15,372 bases of DNA from an uncultured Pseudomonas sp. (GTDB lineage Bacteria > Pseudomonadota > Gammaproteobacteria > Pseudomonadales > Pseudomonadaceae). The translations under genes were made by a program, and so were the position numbers. The notes beneath the pieces were generated by a model. It did no database searches. It had not been told where the DNA came from and worked only from the letters and a program-made list of their open reading frames with translations. Below, piece after piece: positions 1 through 12,035 of this stretch (positions within the stretch are counted from its first letter, which is position 1; every line of letters starts with the position of its first letter). Where the stretch lies: contig NZ_CAMPHV010000075.1 in assembly GCF_946886105.1 (NCBI RefSeq), positions 1 through 15,372 of the forward strand, given 5' to 3'.

Positions 1-63
1 AATTGGCAGAGCGGCGGTCTCCAAAACCGCAGGTTGGGGGTTCGATTCCCTCCTGACCTGCCA
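1..63 (+). tRNA. tRNA-Trp (anticodon CCA), 5' end cut by window edge
   Basis: The 3' three-quarters of a tRNA is visible. The anticodon stem GCGGT (14-18) pairs with ACCGC (26-30) around the 7-base loop CTCCAAA, which puts anticodon CCA at 21-23 (tryptophan). The T arm has stem GGGGG/CCCTC around the loop TTCGATT. The 3' acceptor strand CTGACCT is followed by discriminator G and an encoded CCA at 61-63. Base 1 fits tRNA position 14, so about 13 bases lie outside the window. No terminator hairpin separates it from secE 45 bases downstream, so the tRNA is probably cut from a longer tRNA-secE-nusG transcript (inference). Confidence 0.96.
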
Positions 64-108
64 TTTTCTAACGAATTTGGCGTGTCTTCTCACAGGATCC
101 TCGTATAA

Positions 109-477
109 ATGAATGCTAAGGCTGAAGCCACAGGCTCTCGCTTCGATCTGCTCAAGTGGTTGGTTGTAGCTGCCCTTGTGATTGTGGGTGTGGTCGGTAA
201 TCAGTACTTCTCTGCCGAGCCGATCCTGTATCGCGTACTGGCGTTGCTGGCGATTGCTATCGTTGCTGGCTTCGTCGCGCTGCAAACAACGAAGGGGCAA
301 TCCTTCTTCGTGTTGGCTAAAGAAGCACGCGTCGAAATTCGTAAAGTCGTTTGGCCGACCCGCCAGGAAACCACGCAGACCACAATGATTGTCGTGGCTG
401 TTGTTTTGGTGATGGCGTTGTTGTTGTGGGGGCTCGACTCCCTGCTGGGTTGGTTGGTTTCGTTGATTGTCGGTTAA
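109..477 (+). CDS. secE: SecE, preprotein translocase subunit
   Basis: SecE is the small inner-membrane subunit of the SecYEG channel, which moves unfolded proteins across the cytoplasmic membrane. The 122-residue product has three hydrophobic segments at about residues 17-34, 43-59 and 93-119, the three-span form of gamma-proteobacteria. Between spans 2 and 3 lies the conserved cytoplasmic amphipathic stretch with the family motif VVWPTRQET (about 80-88), which clamps SecY. The ATG start has AGGA at 94-97 upstream, spaced slightly long (11 bases). nusG follows after 9 bases, the usual secE-nusG pair, and tRNA-Trp lies just upstream. The length is close to the E. coli protein (127 residues). 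No separate promoter is convincing in the 45-base gap after the tRNA. Confidence 0.97.
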   Translation: MNAKAEATGSRFDLLKWLVVAALVIVGVVGNQYFSAEPILYRVLALLAIAIVAGFVALQTTKGQSFFVLAKEARVEIRKVVWPTRQETTQTTMIVVAVVLVMALLLWGLDSLLGWLVSLIVG

Positions 478-486
478 AGGTGTCCC

Positions 487-1020
487 GTGGCTAAGCGTTG
501 GTACGTTGTGCATGCTTACTCGGGTTACGAGAAGCATGTGATGCGCTCGTTGATCGAGCGTGTGAAGCTCGCTGGAATGGAAGACGGTTTTGGTGAAATT
601 CTCGTCCCTACCGAAGAAGTGGTAGAGATGCGTAATGGCCAGAAGCGCAAGAGCGAACGCAAGTTCTTCCCCGGCTACGTTTTGGTGCAAATGGATATGA
701 ACGAAGGGACTTGGCACTTGGTCAAGGACACTCCCCGCGTCATGGGTTTTATCGGCGGTACTGCCGATAAGCCAGCGCCGATCACTGATAAAGAGGCTGA
801 TGCGATTTTACGTCGCGTTGCGGATAGCGGCGATAAGCCGAAGCCGAAGACGCTGTTCGAACCGGGCGAGATGGTTCGCGTGATCGATGGTCCGTTCGCA
901 GACTTCAGTGGTGTGGTCGAAGAAGTAAATTACGAGAAGAGCCGAATTCAGGTGGCGGTGACCATTTTCGGTCGTTCGACGCCGGTCGAGCTGGAGTTCA
1001 GTCAGGTCGAGAAGGCATAA
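487..1020 (+). CDS. nusG: NusG, transcription elongation/antitermination factor
   Basis: NusG binds RNA polymerase, suppresses pausing, and through its C-terminal domain contacts Rho or ribosomal protein S10, coupling transcription to translation. The 177-residue product shows the NGN domain at about 1-115, opening [16 protein letters not shown] and containing the conserved FFPGYVLV segment and the MGFIGG stretch. After a charged linker, the KOW domain occupies about 124-177 ([19 protein letters not shown]). The start is GTG, preceded by AAAGG (476-480) at 6 bases spacing; translation from this GTG gives the standard N-terminus. It ends 17 bases before a strong intrinsic terminator, so it closes the tRNA-secE-nusG unit. 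Confidence 0.98.
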   Translation: MAKRWYVVHAYSGYEKHVMRSLIERVKLAGMEDGFGEILVPTEEVVEMRNGQKRKSERKFFPGYVLVQMDMNEGTWHLVKDTPRVMGFIGGTADKPAPITDKEADAILRRVADSGDKPKPKTLFEPGEMVRVIDGPFADFSGVVEEVNYEKSRIQVAVTIFGRSTPVELEFSQVEKA

Positions 1021-1037
1021 CTGACATAAGCATCCCT

Positions 1038-1066
1038 AACCCCGCAGCCAAAGGCTGTGGGGTTTT
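1038..1066 (+). terminator. Intrinsic terminator after nusG
   Basis: AACCCCGCAGCC (1038-1049) pairs with GGCTGTGGGGTT (1053-1064) over 12 bp with one G-T pair and an AAA loop. A short T run (1063-1066) partly belongs to the stem. The strong GC stem and its position 17 bases after the nusG stop support a terminator. The short T run may allow some read-through into rplK. Confidence 0.85.
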
Positions 1067-1093
1067 GTCGTCACTGGGATAAACAGGTAATAA

Positions 1094-1121
1094 CCGGGGA
1101 GCCGCAAGGCGCTAGTACCCG
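1094..1121 (+). promoter_or_regulatory. Candidate L1 translational operator in the rplK leader
   Basis: In the RNA, CGGG (1095-1098) pairs with CCCG (1118-1121) and GCC (1101-1103) pairs with GGC (1108-1110), capped by a GCAA (GNRA) tetraloop. The two helices are joined by a lopsided internal loop: GA on the 5' side (1099-1100) and GCTAGTA on the 3' side (1111-1117). Two short helices with such a loop, just before the rplK ribosome binding site (GGAG, 1127-1130), is the architecture known for the mRNA site by which L1 represses the L11-L1 operon, mimicking its 23S rRNA site. The structure is seen in the sequence; L1 binding is inferred from family knowledge. Confidence 0.6.
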
Positions 1122-1136
1122 TAATTGGAGTAGCTA

Positions 1137-1568
1137 ATGGCTAAGAAAATAACGGCTTATATCAAGCTGCAAGTAAAGGCTGCACAGGCCAACCCGAGCC
1201 CGCCCGTCGGTCCCGCTCTGGGTCAGCACGGCGTGAATATCATGGAATTCTGCAAGGCGTTCAACGCCAAGACTCAAGGTATGGAACCTGGTCTGCCGAC
1301 TCCCGTGATCATCACCGTATATAGCGACCGTAGCTTTACCTTCGAAACCAAAAGCACCCCTGCTTCGGTTCTGCTGAAGAAGGCTGCTGGCTTGACTAGC
1401 GGTTCGGCGCGTCCGAACACCGTCAAGGTCGGCACTGTGACCCGTGCTCAGCTGGAAGAGATCGCCAAGACCAAGCAGGCAGATCTGACCGCTGCTGATA
1501 TGGATGCCGCCGTGCGCACTATCGCCGGCTCGGCTCGTAGCATGGGCCTCAACGTGGAGGGTGTGTAA
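1137..1568 (+). CDS. rplK: 50S ribosomal protein L11
   Basis: L11 binds the GTPase-associated centre of 23S rRNA at the base of the ribosomal stalk, where elongation factors dock, and is needed for RelA activation by uncharged tRNA. The 143-residue product has the full family length. The N-terminal domain carries the proline-rich segment [15 protein letters not shown] (18-32), whose prolines contact thiostrepton-type antibiotics. The C-terminal RNA-binding domain (about 75-143) contains the [13 protein letters not shown] segment and the [18 protein letters not shown] end (here [14 protein letters not shown]). ATG follows GGAG at 1127-1130 with 6 bases spacing. The stop overlaps the rplA start by one base (TAATG), so the two are probably translationally coupled and controlled together by L1. 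Confidence 0.99.
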   Translation: MAKKITAYIKLQVKAAQANPSPPVGPALGQHGVNIMEFCKAFNAKTQGMEPGLPTPVIITVYSDRSFTFETKSTPASVLLKKAAGLTSGSARPNTVKVGTVTRAQLEEIAKTKQADLTAADMDAAVRTIAGSARSMGLNVEGV

Positions 1569-2263
1569 TGGCTAAGTTGACTAAGCGCCAGAAGGCTATC
1601 GCTGAGAAAGTCGAAGCAGGCAAGGCCTATAGCTTCGTCGAAGCTGCTGCCCTGCTGACCGAGTTGTCGGCAGTTAAGTTCTCCGAGTCCGTTGATGTCG
1701 CCGTAAACCTGGGCGTCGATCCGCGTAAATCCGATCAGGTGGTTCGCGGTGCAACCGTTCTGCCGAACGGTTCCGGCAAGAGTGTTCGCGTTGCCGTATT
1801 CACCCAGGGCCCAGCTGCCGAGGCTGCTCTGGCTGCCGGCGCGGACCGCGTGGGTATGGACGAGCTGGCTGCCGAAATGAAGGGCGGCGACCTGAACTAT
1901 GACGTGGTCATCGCTTCGCCGGACGCCATGCGCGTTGTCGGCCAGCTGGGTCAGGTTCTCGGTCCGCGCGGTTTGATGCCTAACCCGAAGGTCGGCACCG
2001 TTACTCCGGACGTCGCTACTGCCGTCAAGAATGCCAAAGCCGGTCAGGTACGTTTCCGTACCGACAAGAACGGCATTATCCACGGTTCCGTGGGTAAGGT
2101 CGGTTTCGATGCCGAGAAGCTGAAGCAGAACGTTGAAGCCCTGATCTCCGATCTGAAGCGCTTGAAGCCGTCGACCTCCAAGGGTGTCTACGTCAAGCGT
2201 GTGACTCTGAGCACCACCATGGGTCCTGGTCTGATCATCGACCAATCTTCGCTCGACGCGTAA
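1568..2263 (+). CDS. rplA: 50S ribosomal protein L1
   Basis: L1 forms the mobile L1 stalk of the large subunit, which helps release deacylated tRNA from the E site. In enterobacteria it also represses translation of its own rplK-rplA message. The 231-residue product has the family length and hallmark segments: [16 protein letters not shown] and [15 protein letters not shown] in domain I, GRLMPNPK-type [16 protein letters not shown] in the middle, and the C-terminal [18 protein letters not shown] returning to domain I. The ATG shares its A with the rplK stop codon, and the purine-rich GTGGAGGGTG just upstream (1554-1563) supplies a ribosome binding site inside rplK. A 209-base leader separates it from rplJ. 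Confidence 0.99.
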   Translation: MAKLTKRQKAIAEKVEAGKAYSFVEAAALLTELSAVKFSESVDVAVNLGVDPRKSDQVVRGATVLPNGSGKSVRVAVFTQGPAAEAALAAGADRVGMDELAAEMKGGDLNYDVVIASPDAMRVVGQLGQVLGPRGLMPNPKVGTVTPDVATAVKNAKAGQVRFRTDKNGIIHGSVGKVGFDAEKLKQNVEALISDLKRLKPSTSKGVYVKRVTLSTTMGPGLIIDQSSLDA

Positions 2264-2271
2264 TTAGGTGT

Positions 2272-2290
2272 CGGCGCGTTGATCGCGCCG
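2272..2290 (+). other. GC-rich hairpin after rplA, no T run
   Basis: CGGCGCG (2272-2278) pairs perfectly with CGCGCCG (2284-2290) around TTGAT. What follows is GCTTGAAAAATTGG, with no T run, so this is not a normal intrinsic terminator. It could be an RNA processing or stability element at the junction of the rplKA and rplJL messages. The fold is plain from the sequence; the role is unknown. Confidence 0.45.
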
Positions 2291-2310
2291 GCTTGAAAAA
2301 TTGGGGTCCC

Positions 2311-2426
2311 TGCCTGGCGGGGGCTATCCAAGACCGTAGGTGGCGAAAGCCTTAAATCGGAGAGCGATCTCCAACGGCCTACGCAGATGGTGCTCCCGAT
2401 TCTTACCGAATCAGACACCAAGACGC
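2311..2426 (+). promoter_or_regulatory. L10 (rplJ) leader, autoregulatory RNA
   Basis: The region between rplA and rplJ matches the L10-leader class, in which the L10-L7/L12 complex binds the rplJ message and represses rplJL translation. CGTAGG (2335-2340) pairs with CCTACG (2378-2383), flanked by CCAAGAC on the 5' side and CGCAGATGGTG on the 3' side, as in the E. coli leader. The enclosed segment (2341-2377) contains GGCGAAAGCC and a GGAGAGCGATCTCC hairpin. The flanking bases resemble the bent, asymmetric binding site recognised by L10. Exact borders are my estimate, based on remembered similarity to the E. coli leader. Confidence 0.85.
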
Positions 2427-2446
2427 CGTCCAGCTTCGGTTGGACG
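2427..2446 (+). promoter_or_regulatory. UUCG-capped hairpin just upstream of the rplJ ribosome binding site
   Basis: CGTCCAGC (2427-2434) pairs with GTTGGACG (2439-2446) over 8 bp, including one G-T pair, capped by the very stable TTCG tetraloop. It ends 14 bases before the rplJ AGGAG (2461-2465). There is no T run, so it is not a terminator. It probably belongs to the 3' part of the L10 leader that controls access to the rplJ start. Confidence 0.6.
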
Positions 2447-2472
2447 AAACGGTAACATCCAGGAGTGAACCC

Positions 2473-2973
2473 GTGGCAATTAAACTCGAAGACAAGAAGG
2501 CCATCGTCGCTGAAGTCAACGAGGCTGCCAAAGCTGCCCTGTCCGCTGTCGTGGCTGATGCCCGCGGCGTGACCGTATCTGCTATGACCGGACTCCGTAA
2601 AGAGGCCCGCGCTTCAGGTGTGTACGTGAAAGTCGTACGTAACACCCTGCTGCGTCGCGCCGTTGAAGGCACTCAGTATGATGTGCTCAACGACGTGTTC
2701 AGTGGCCCGACCCTGATCGCTTTCTCCAATGAACATCCGGGCGCTGCTGCCCGTATTTTCAAAGAGTTCGCGAAGGGGCAGGACAAGTTCGAGATCAAAG
2801 CAGCTGCGTTTGAAGGTCAGTTCATTGCAGCCAACCAGATCGACGTACTGGCAACTTTGCCGACCTACGACGAAGCGATTTCTCAGCTGATGAGCGTGAT
2901 TCAAGGCGCCACCAGCAAGTTCGTTCGTACTTTGGCAGCTGTTCGCGACCAGAAAGAAGCCTCCGCCGCTTAA
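2473..2973 (+). CDS. rplJ: 50S ribosomal protein L10 (stalk base)
   Basis: L10 anchors dimers of L7/L12 to 23S rRNA beside L11, forming the stalk that recruits translation factors. With L7/L12 it represses its own message. I chose the GTG at 2473, giving a 166-residue protein beginning [15 protein letters not shown], because AGGAG (2461-2465) lies 7 bases upstream and this is the normal family N-terminus. A TTG 33 bases upstream in the same frame would add 11 non-conserved residues and lies inside the leader hairpin. The RNA-binding N-terminal domain contains the conserved segment [19 protein letters not shown]. The C-terminal helix that holds L7/L12 is about residues 130-160. The last residues are Ala-rich (KEASAA). 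rplL follows after 76 bases. Confidence 0.98.
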   Translation: MAIKLEDKKAIVAEVNEAAKAALSAVVADARGVTVSAMTGLRKEARASGVYVKVVRNTLLRRAVEGTQYDVLNDVFSGPTLIAFSNEHPGAAARIFKEFAKGQDKFEIKAAAFEGQFIAANQIDVLATLPTYDEAISQLMSVIQGATSKFVRTLAAVRDQKEASAA

Positions 2974-3049
2974 GGCAACGCTTCTCTCTCGCTTATTCAA
3001 TTAATTTGATGGCCGCGAAGGCTGTCCACTAAATACAGGAATTAGAGTC

Positions 3050-3415
3050 ATGGCTCTGTCTAACGAAGACATCATCGAAGCAATCGGCCAGAAAACCGTT
3101 CTGGAAGTTGTTGAACTGATCAAGGCAATGGAAGAGAAATTCGGCGTTTCCGCAGCTGCCGCTGCTGGCCCGGCTGTCGCTGTTGCTGCTGTTGCTGAAG
3201 AACAAACCGAATTCAACATCGTTCTGGTTGAAGCCGGCGAGAAGAAAGTAAACGTGATCAAGGCTGTTCGCGAACTGACCGGTCTGGGTCTGAAAGAAGC
3301 TAAAGCAGTAGTTGACGGCGCTCCTGGCGTGGTCAAAGAAGGCGTCTCGAAAGACGAAGCCGAAGCTGCCAAGAAGGTTCTGGAAGAAGCTGGCGCCAAA
3401 GTCGAGCTCAAGTAA
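3050..3415 (+). CDS. rplL: 50S ribosomal protein L7/L12
   Basis: L7/L12 is the multi-copy, flexible stalk protein that contacts EF-Tu, EF-G, IF2 and release factors and stimulates their GTP hydrolysis. The 121-residue acidic protein shows the three usual parts: an N-terminal dimerisation domain that binds L10 (about 1-32), an alanine/valine/glycine-rich hinge (about 36-50), and a compact C-terminal factor-binding domain (about 52-121). The last contains [20 protein letters not shown] and ends AGAKVELK. The ATG has AGGA at 3037-3040 upstream. It is downstream of rplJ in the same transcript and ahead of a strong terminator/attenuator. The higher dosage of L7/L12 than of L10 must come from translation or mRNA stability, since no promoter is evident in the 76-base gap. 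Confidence 0.99.
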   Translation: MALSNEDIIEAIGQKTVLEVVELIKAMEEKFGVSAAAAAGPAVAVAAVAEEQTEFNIVLVEAGEKKVNVIKAVRELTGLGLKEAKAVVDGAPGVVKEGVSKDEAEAAKKVLEEAGAKVELK

Positions 3416-3461
3416 GCGACGACCTTGCGTCTACAGCCCGAGCGACTCGCGTAAGGCTGAT

Positions 3462-3490
3462 GGCTGGTGGCTTTTGCCACCGGCCTTTTT
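3462..3490 (+). terminator. Terminator/attenuator between rplL and rpoB
   Basis: GGCTGGTGGC (3462-3471) pairs with GCCACCGGCC (3476-3485) over 10 bp with one T-G pair and a TTTT loop, followed directly by TTTTT (3486-3490). This is a textbook intrinsic terminator. It lies 46 bases after rplL and 142 bases before rpoB. E. coli has a partial attenuator at the same place that lowers rpoBC output relative to the ribosomal proteins; the same role is inferred here. Confidence 0.9.
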
Positions 3491-3498
3491 CCGTTCTA

Positions 3499-3569
3499 GG
3501 TCGGCTAATCATGAGCCGGTCCGGGGCGTGAAATCCCGTCCGATGTGGCGGCGCAAACTTAGGGTTTGC
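3499..3569 (+). other. Structured rpoB leader (two further hairpins)
   Basis: Between the attenuator and rpoB, CGGCT (3502-3506) pairs with AGCCG (3514-3518), extendable outwards with GG 3499-3500 and CC 3521-3522. GCAAAC (3553-3558) pairs with GTTTGC (3564-3569) around TTAGG. Neither is followed by a T run. In E. coli the equivalent spacer is cut by RNase III; similar processing is possible here but cannot be shown from sequence. I see no convincing promoter in 3491-3632. Confidence 0.45.
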
Positions 3570-3632
3570 AAGAGTTTCTGGCAACTCCCGTCGGAGGGGC
3601 CAATAAGCAGGTGACCAAGCTGGGGAACGCTG

Positions 3633-6600
3633 ATGGCTTACTCATACACTGAGAAAAAACGTATCCGCAAGGACTTTAGCAAGTTGCCGGATGTCATGGA
3701 TGTGCCTTATCTCCTGGCCATCCAGCTGGATTCGTATCGCGAATTCCTGCAGGCAGGGGCAAGCAAGGACCAGTTCCGCGACATTGGCCTGCATGCGGCC
3801 TTCAAGTCTGTTTTCCCGATTATCAGCTATTCCGGCAATGCTGCTCTGGAGTATGTCGGTTATCGCCTGGGCGAGCCGGCTTTTGATGTCAAAGAATGCG
3901 TTCTGCGGGGCGTTACATTCGCCGTGCCGCTGCGGGTAAAAGTGCGCCTGATCATTTTCGACAAAGAATCGTCGAACAAAGCGATCAAGGACATTAAGGA
4001 ACAAGAAGTTTACATGGGGGAAATCCCCCTGATGACCGAGAACGGTACCTTCGTTATCAACGGTACCGAGCGCGTTATCGTTTCCCAGTTGCACCGCTCC
4101 CCGGGCGTGTTCTTCGACCATGACCGTGGCAAGACCCATAGTTCCGGCAAGCTGCTGTACTCCGCGCGCATCATTCCTTACCGCGGCTCCTGGTTGGACT
4201 TCGAGTTCGACCCGAAAGATGCCGTGTTCGTCCGTATCGACCGCCGCCGCAAGCTGCCGGCCTCGGTGCTGCTGCGTGCGCTGGGTTACAGCACTGAGGA
4301 AGTGTTGGACGCCTTCTATGCCACCAACGTATTCCACGTGAAGGGCGAATCCCTGAACCTGGAATTGGTTCCGCAGCGTCTGCGTGGCGAAGTCGCCGTT
4401 CTCGACATCAAGGACGAGAAGGGCAAGGTCATCGTTGAGCAAGGCCGTCGTATCACCGCGCGCCATATCAACCAGTTGGACAAGGCCGGTATCAAAGAAC
4501 TGGAAGTGCCGATCGACTATTTGATCGGTCGCACCACGGCTAAGGCCATCGTGCATCCGGCTACCGGCGAAATCATCGCCGAGTGCAACACCGAGCTGAA
4601 CACCGAGATCCTGGCGAAAATCGTCAAGGCTCAGGTCGTTCGCATCGAGACGTTGTACACCAACGATATCGACTGCGGTCCGTTCATCTCCGATACCCTG
4701 AAGATCGACAGCACCACCAATCAGTTGGAAGCGCTGGTCGAAATCTATCGCATGATGCGTCCCGGCGAGCCGCCAACCAAGGATGCTGCCGAGACCCTGT
4801 TCAACAACCTGTTCTTCAGCGCAGAGCGTTACGACCTGTCCGCGGTGGGCCGGATGAAGTTCAACCGTCGTATCGGTCGCACCGAAATCGAAGGTTCGGG
4901 CGTGCTGAGCCGCGAAGATATCGTCGAGGTTCTCAAGACCCTGGTCGACATCCGTAACGGCAAGGGCATCGTCGACGACATCGACCACCTGGGTAACCGT
5001 CGCGTGCGTTGTGTCGGCGAAATGGCCGAGAACCAGTTCCGTGTGGGCCTGGTGCGCGTCGAGCGTGCGGTCAAGGAACGTCTGTCGATGGCCGAAAGCG
5101 AAGGCCTGATGCCGCAGGACCTGATCAACGCCAAGCCGGTTGCGGCGGCGGTGAAGGAGTTCTTCGGTTCCAGCCAGCTCTCGCAGTTTATGGACCAGAA
5201 CAACCCGCTCTCCGAGATCACCCACAAGCGCCGCGTTTCCGCACTCGGCCCGGGCGGTCTGACCCGTGAGCGCGCCGGCTTCGAAGTCCGCGACGTACAC
5301 CCGACCCACTATGGTCGCGTCTGCCCGATCGAGACCCCTGAAGGTCCGAACATTGGTCTGATCAACTCGCTGGCCGCCTATGCGCGCACCAACCAGTACG
5401 GTTTCCTCGAGAGCCCGTACCGTGTGGTGAAAGACACTCTGGTTACCGACGAGATCGTCTTCCTCTCCGCCATCGAAGAGGCCGATCACGTGATCGCCCA
5501 GGCTTCGGCGATGATGAACGAGAAAGGCCAACTGATCGATGAGCTGGTGGCCGTGCGTCACCTCAACGAGTTCACCGTCAAGGCGCCGGAAGACGTGACC
5601 CTGATGGACGTGTCGCCGAAGCAGGTGGTTTCCGTCGCTGCGTCGCTGATTCCGTTCCTCGAACACGACGACGCCAACCGTGCGTTGATGGGTTCGAACA
5701 TGCAGCGTCAGGCCGTACCGACTCTGCGCGCCGACAAGCCGCTGGTCGGTACCGGCATGGAGCGCAACGTAGCGCGCGACTCCGGTGTCTGCGTCGTGGC
5801 CCGCCGTGGCGGGGTGATCGACTCGGTCGATGCCAGCCGTATCGTGGTACGGGTCAATAACGATGAAGTCGAGACAGGCGAAGCCGGTGTCGATATCTAT
5901 AACCTGACCAAGTACACCCGTTCGAACCAGAACACCTGCATCAACCAGCGTCCGCTGGTGAGCAAAGGTGATCAGGTTTCGCGCAGCGATATCCTGGCCG
6001 ACGGTCCGTCCACCGACATGGGTGAACTGGCTTTGGGTCAGAACATGCGCGTGGCGTTCATGCCGTGGAACGGTTTCAACTTCGAAGACTCCATCTGCCT
6101 CTCCGAGCGCGTGGTGCAAGAAGACCGCTTCACCACGATCCACATTCAGGAACTCACCTGTGTGGCCCGTGACACCAAGCTCGGCTCGGAAGAAATCACC
6201 TCCGACATCCCGAACGTCGGTGAGTCCGCTCTGAACAAGCTGGACGAAGCCGGTATTGTTTATGTCGGTGCCGAAGTTGGCCCGGGCGACATTCTGGTCG
6301 GCAAGGTCACGCCGAAAGGCGAAACCCAGCTGACGCCGGAAGAGAAGCTGCTGCGCGCGATCTTCGGTGAGAAGGCGTCCGATGTTAAAGACACCTCCCT
6401 GCGCGTGCCGACCGGCACCAAGGGCACCGTCATCGACGTTCAGGTCTTCACCCGTGATGGCGTCGAGCGCGATGCCCGTGCGTTGTCGATCGAGAAGATG
6501 CAGCTCGACGAGATCCGTAAGGACCTGAACGAAGAGTTCCGCATCGTTGAGGGCGCAACCTTCGAACGTCTGCGTGCGGCCCTGGTTGGCAAGAAGGTCG

Positions 6601-7706
6601 AAGGCGGCGCTGGCCTGAAGAAGGGCGCGGAGATCACCGACGAGGTGCTCGACGGCCTCGAACACGGTCAATGGTTCAAGCTGCGCATGGCGGACGACGC
6701 CCTGAACGAGCAGTTGGAAAAAGCCCAGGCCTATATCTCCGACCGCCGTCAGCTGCTCGACGACAAGTTCGAAGACAAGAAGCGCAAGCTGCAGCAGGGC
6801 GACGACCTGGCGCCGGGCGTACTGAAGATCGTCAAGGTCTACCTGGCAATCCGTCGCCGCATCCAGCCGGGCGACAAGATGGCCGGTCGTCACGGTAACA
6901 AAGGTGTGGTCTCGGTGATCATGCCGGTCGAAGACATGCCGCACGACGTCAACGGTACGCCGGTCGACATCGTCCTGAACCCGCTGGGCGTACCTTCGCG
7001 TATGAACGTCGGCCAGATCCTCGAAACCCACCTGGGCCTCGCGGCCAAGGGGTTGGGCGAGAAGATCAACCGTATGCTCGAAGAGCAACGCAAAGTCGCC
7101 GAACTGCGCAAGTTCATGCAGCAGATCTACAACGAGATCGGCGGCCGTCAGGAAAACCTGGACGAACTGAGCGATCAGGAAATCCTCAACCTGGCGCACA
7201 ACCTGAAAGGCGGCGTGCCCATGGCTACGCCTGTGTTCGACGGTGCCAAGGAAAGCGAGATCAAGGCGATGCTCAAACTGGCCGATTTGCCAGAGAGCGG
7301 CCAGATGCGCCTGATCGACGGCCGTACTGGTAACCAGTTCGAGCGTCCGACCACCGTTGGCTACATGTACATGCTGAAACTGAACCACCTGGTGGACGAC
7401 AAGATGCACGCGCGTTCCACGGGTTCCTACAGCCTGGTTACTCAGCAGCCGCTGGGTGGTAAGGCGCAGTTCGGTGGTCAGCGCTTCGGTGAGATGGAGG
7501 TCTGGGCACTGGAAGCCTACGGCGCCGCCTACACCCTGCAGGAAATGCTGACCGTGAAGTCGGACGATGTGAACGGTCGTACCAAGATGTACAAAAACAT
7601 CGTGGACGGTGATCACCGTATGGAGCCGGGCATGCCCGAGTCCTTCAACGTACTGATCAAAGAGATCCGTTCGCTGGGTATCGACATCGATCTGGAAACC
7701 GAATAA
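3633..7706 (+). CDS. rpoB: DNA-directed RNA polymerase subunit beta
   Basis: This is the beta subunit of RNA polymerase, forming one jaw of the DNA channel and part of the active site. The 1357 residues begin [20 protein letters not shown], the length and N-terminus I associate with Pseudomonas RpoB. The rifampicin pocket is at 512-541 ([15 protein letters not shown], then [14 protein letters not shown]), with Q518, D521, H531, R534 and S536 all of the susceptible type. The catalytic-region motif NGFNFEDS (813-820, E818 and D819) and the two active-site lysines in [12 protein letters not shown] (K1082, K1090) are present. The C-terminal segment [31 protein letters not shown] clamp contact is intact near 1270-1300. 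The ATG follows TGGGGAA at 3621-3627. It is transcribed with rpoC after attenuation behind rplL. Confidence 0.99.
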   Translation: MAYSYTEKKRIRKDFSKLPDVMDVPYLLAIQLDSYREFLQAGASKDQFRDIGLHAAFKSVFPIISYSGNAALEYVGYRLGEPAFDVKECVLRGVTFAVPLRVKVRLIIFDKESSNKAIKDIKEQEVYMGEIPLMTENGTFVINGTERVIVSQLHRSPGVFFDHDRGKTHSSGKLLYSARIIPYRGSWLDFEFDPKDAVFVRIDRRRKLPASVLLRALGYSTEEVLDAFYATNVFHVKGESLNLELVPQRLRGEVAVLDIKDEKGKVIVEQGRRITARHINQLDKAGIKELEVPIDYLIGRTTAKAIVHPATGEIIAECNTELNTEILAKIVKAQVVRIETLYTNDIDCGPFISDTLKIDSTTNQLEALVEIYRMMRPGEPPTKDAAETLFNNLFFSAERYDLSAVGRMKFNRRIGRTEIEGSGVLSREDIVEVLKTLVDIRNGKGIVDDIDHLGNRRVRCVGEMAENQFRVGLVRVERAVKERLSMAESEGLMPQDLINAKPVAAAVKEFFGSSQLSQFMDQNNPLSEITHKRRVSALGPGGLTRERAGFEVRDVHPTHYGRVCPIETPEGPNIGLINSLAAYARTNQYGFLESPYRVVKDTLVTDEIVFLSAIEEADHVIAQASAMMNEKGQLIDELVAVRHLNEFTVKAPEDVTLMDVSPKQVVSVAASLIPFLEHDDANRALMGSNMQRQAVPTLRADKPLVGTGMERNVARDSGVCVVARRGGVIDSVDASRIVVRVNNDEVETGEAGVDIYNLTKYTRSNQNTCINQRPLVSKGDQVSRSDILADGPSTDMGELALGQNMRVAFMPWNGFNFEDSICLSERVVQEDRFTTIHIQELTCVARDTKLGSEEITSDIPNVGESALNKLDEAGIVYVGAEVGPGDILVGKVTPKGETQLTPEEKLLRAIFGEKASDVKDTSLRVPTGTKGTVIDVQVFTRDGVERDARALSIEKMQLDEIRKDLNEEFRIVEGATFERLRAALVGKKVEGGAGLKKGAEITDEVLDGLEHGQWFKLRMADDALNEQLEKAQAYISDRRQLLDDKFEDKKRKLQQGDDLAPGVLKIVKVYLAIRRRIQPGDKMAGRHGNKGVVSVIMPVEDMPHDVNGTPVDIVLNPLGVPSRMNVGQILETHLGLAAKGLGEKINRMLEEQRKVAELRKFMQQIYNEIGGRQENLDELSDQEILNLAHNLKGGVPMATPVFDGAKESEIKAMLKLADLPESGQMRLIDGRTGNQFERPTTVGYMYMLKLNHLVDDKMHARSTGSYSLVTQQPLGGKAQFGGQRFGEMEVWALEAYGAAYTLQEMLTVKSDDVNGRTKMYKNIVDGDHRMEPGMPESFNVLIKEIRSLGIDIDLETE

Positions 7707-7721
7707 CACGTGACGCGAATC

Positions 7722-7748
7722 GAGAGCGGGGCTGCACAGCCCGCTCTC
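7722..7748 (+). other. Stable hairpin between rpoB and rpoC, no T run
   Basis: GAGAGCGGG (7722-7730) pairs perfectly over 9 bp with CCCGCTCTC (7740-7748), enclosing a 9-base loop. No T run follows and the rpoC ribosome binding site begins 10 bases later, so it is unlikely to be a terminator. It may limit ribosome coasting from rpoB, or act as an mRNA processing or stability element (inference). Confidence 0.6.
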
Positions 7749-7770
7749 TGCTCCGCCAGGAGGAAAGGCC

Positions 7771-11970
<4,200 letters not shown>

Positions 11971-11976
11971 GTCGAG

Positions 11977-12003
11977 GCCCCGCGGGTTCGCCAGCGGGGC
12001 TTT
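11977..12003 (+). terminator. Terminator after rpoC
   Basis: GCCCCGC (11977-11983) pairs perfectly with GCGGGGC (11994-12000), and GG at 11984-11985 can add two inner pairs with CC at 11991-11992. Only TTT follows, then GCC. The GC-rich stem directly after the rpoC stop supports a terminator, but the short T run suggests incomplete termination. Confidence 0.75.
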
Positions 12004-12006
12004 GCC

Positions 12007-12035
12007 TTGACTGGGGGCGTGAGTCTCATTAGACT
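12007..12035 (+). promoter_or_regulatory. Sigma70-type promoter of the str operon (rpsL)
   Basis: A -35 element TTGACT (12007-12012) is separated by exactly 17 bases from a -10 element TAGACT (12030-12035). Five of six -35 bases and four of six -10 bases match the consensus (TTGACA, TATAAT). Transcription would start near 12041-12043. It lies directly between the rpoC terminator and the rpsL leader, where a promoter is needed. This is the best promoter in the window. Confidence 0.82.

Noticed and set aside
77..109. Possible secE promoter: TTGGCG (77-82) with TATAAA (104-109).
   Set aside because: The gap is 21 bases and the -10 overlaps the secE start codon, so any transcript would begin inside the gene.
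1065..1093. Possible rplK promoter: TTGTCG and TAATAA with a 17-base gap.
   Set aside because: Only four and three of six consensus bases match, and the start site would cut into the candidate L1 operator. It is kept as an open question among the findings, not as a feature.
2293..2330. Possible rplJ promoter with -35 TTGAAA (2293-2298).
   Set aside because: No -10 element at 16-18 bases; the nearest candidate TATCCA (2325-2330) is 26 bases away.
2440..2472. Upstream TTG start for rplJ adding 11 residues.
   Set aside because: It lies in the 3' arm of the leader hairpin, has no ribosome binding site, and adds non-conserved residues. GTG at 2473 has AGGAG at ideal spacing.
3642..7709. Open reading frame of about 1355 codons on the minus strand, antisense to the whole of rpoB.
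   Set aside because: It mirrors rpoB codon for codon. In a gene with strong codon bias, the codons that would give reverse-strand stops (TTA, CTA, TCA) are avoided, so the opposite frame stays open. The product is low-complexity, rich in H, Q, V, D and L, with no recognisable domain.
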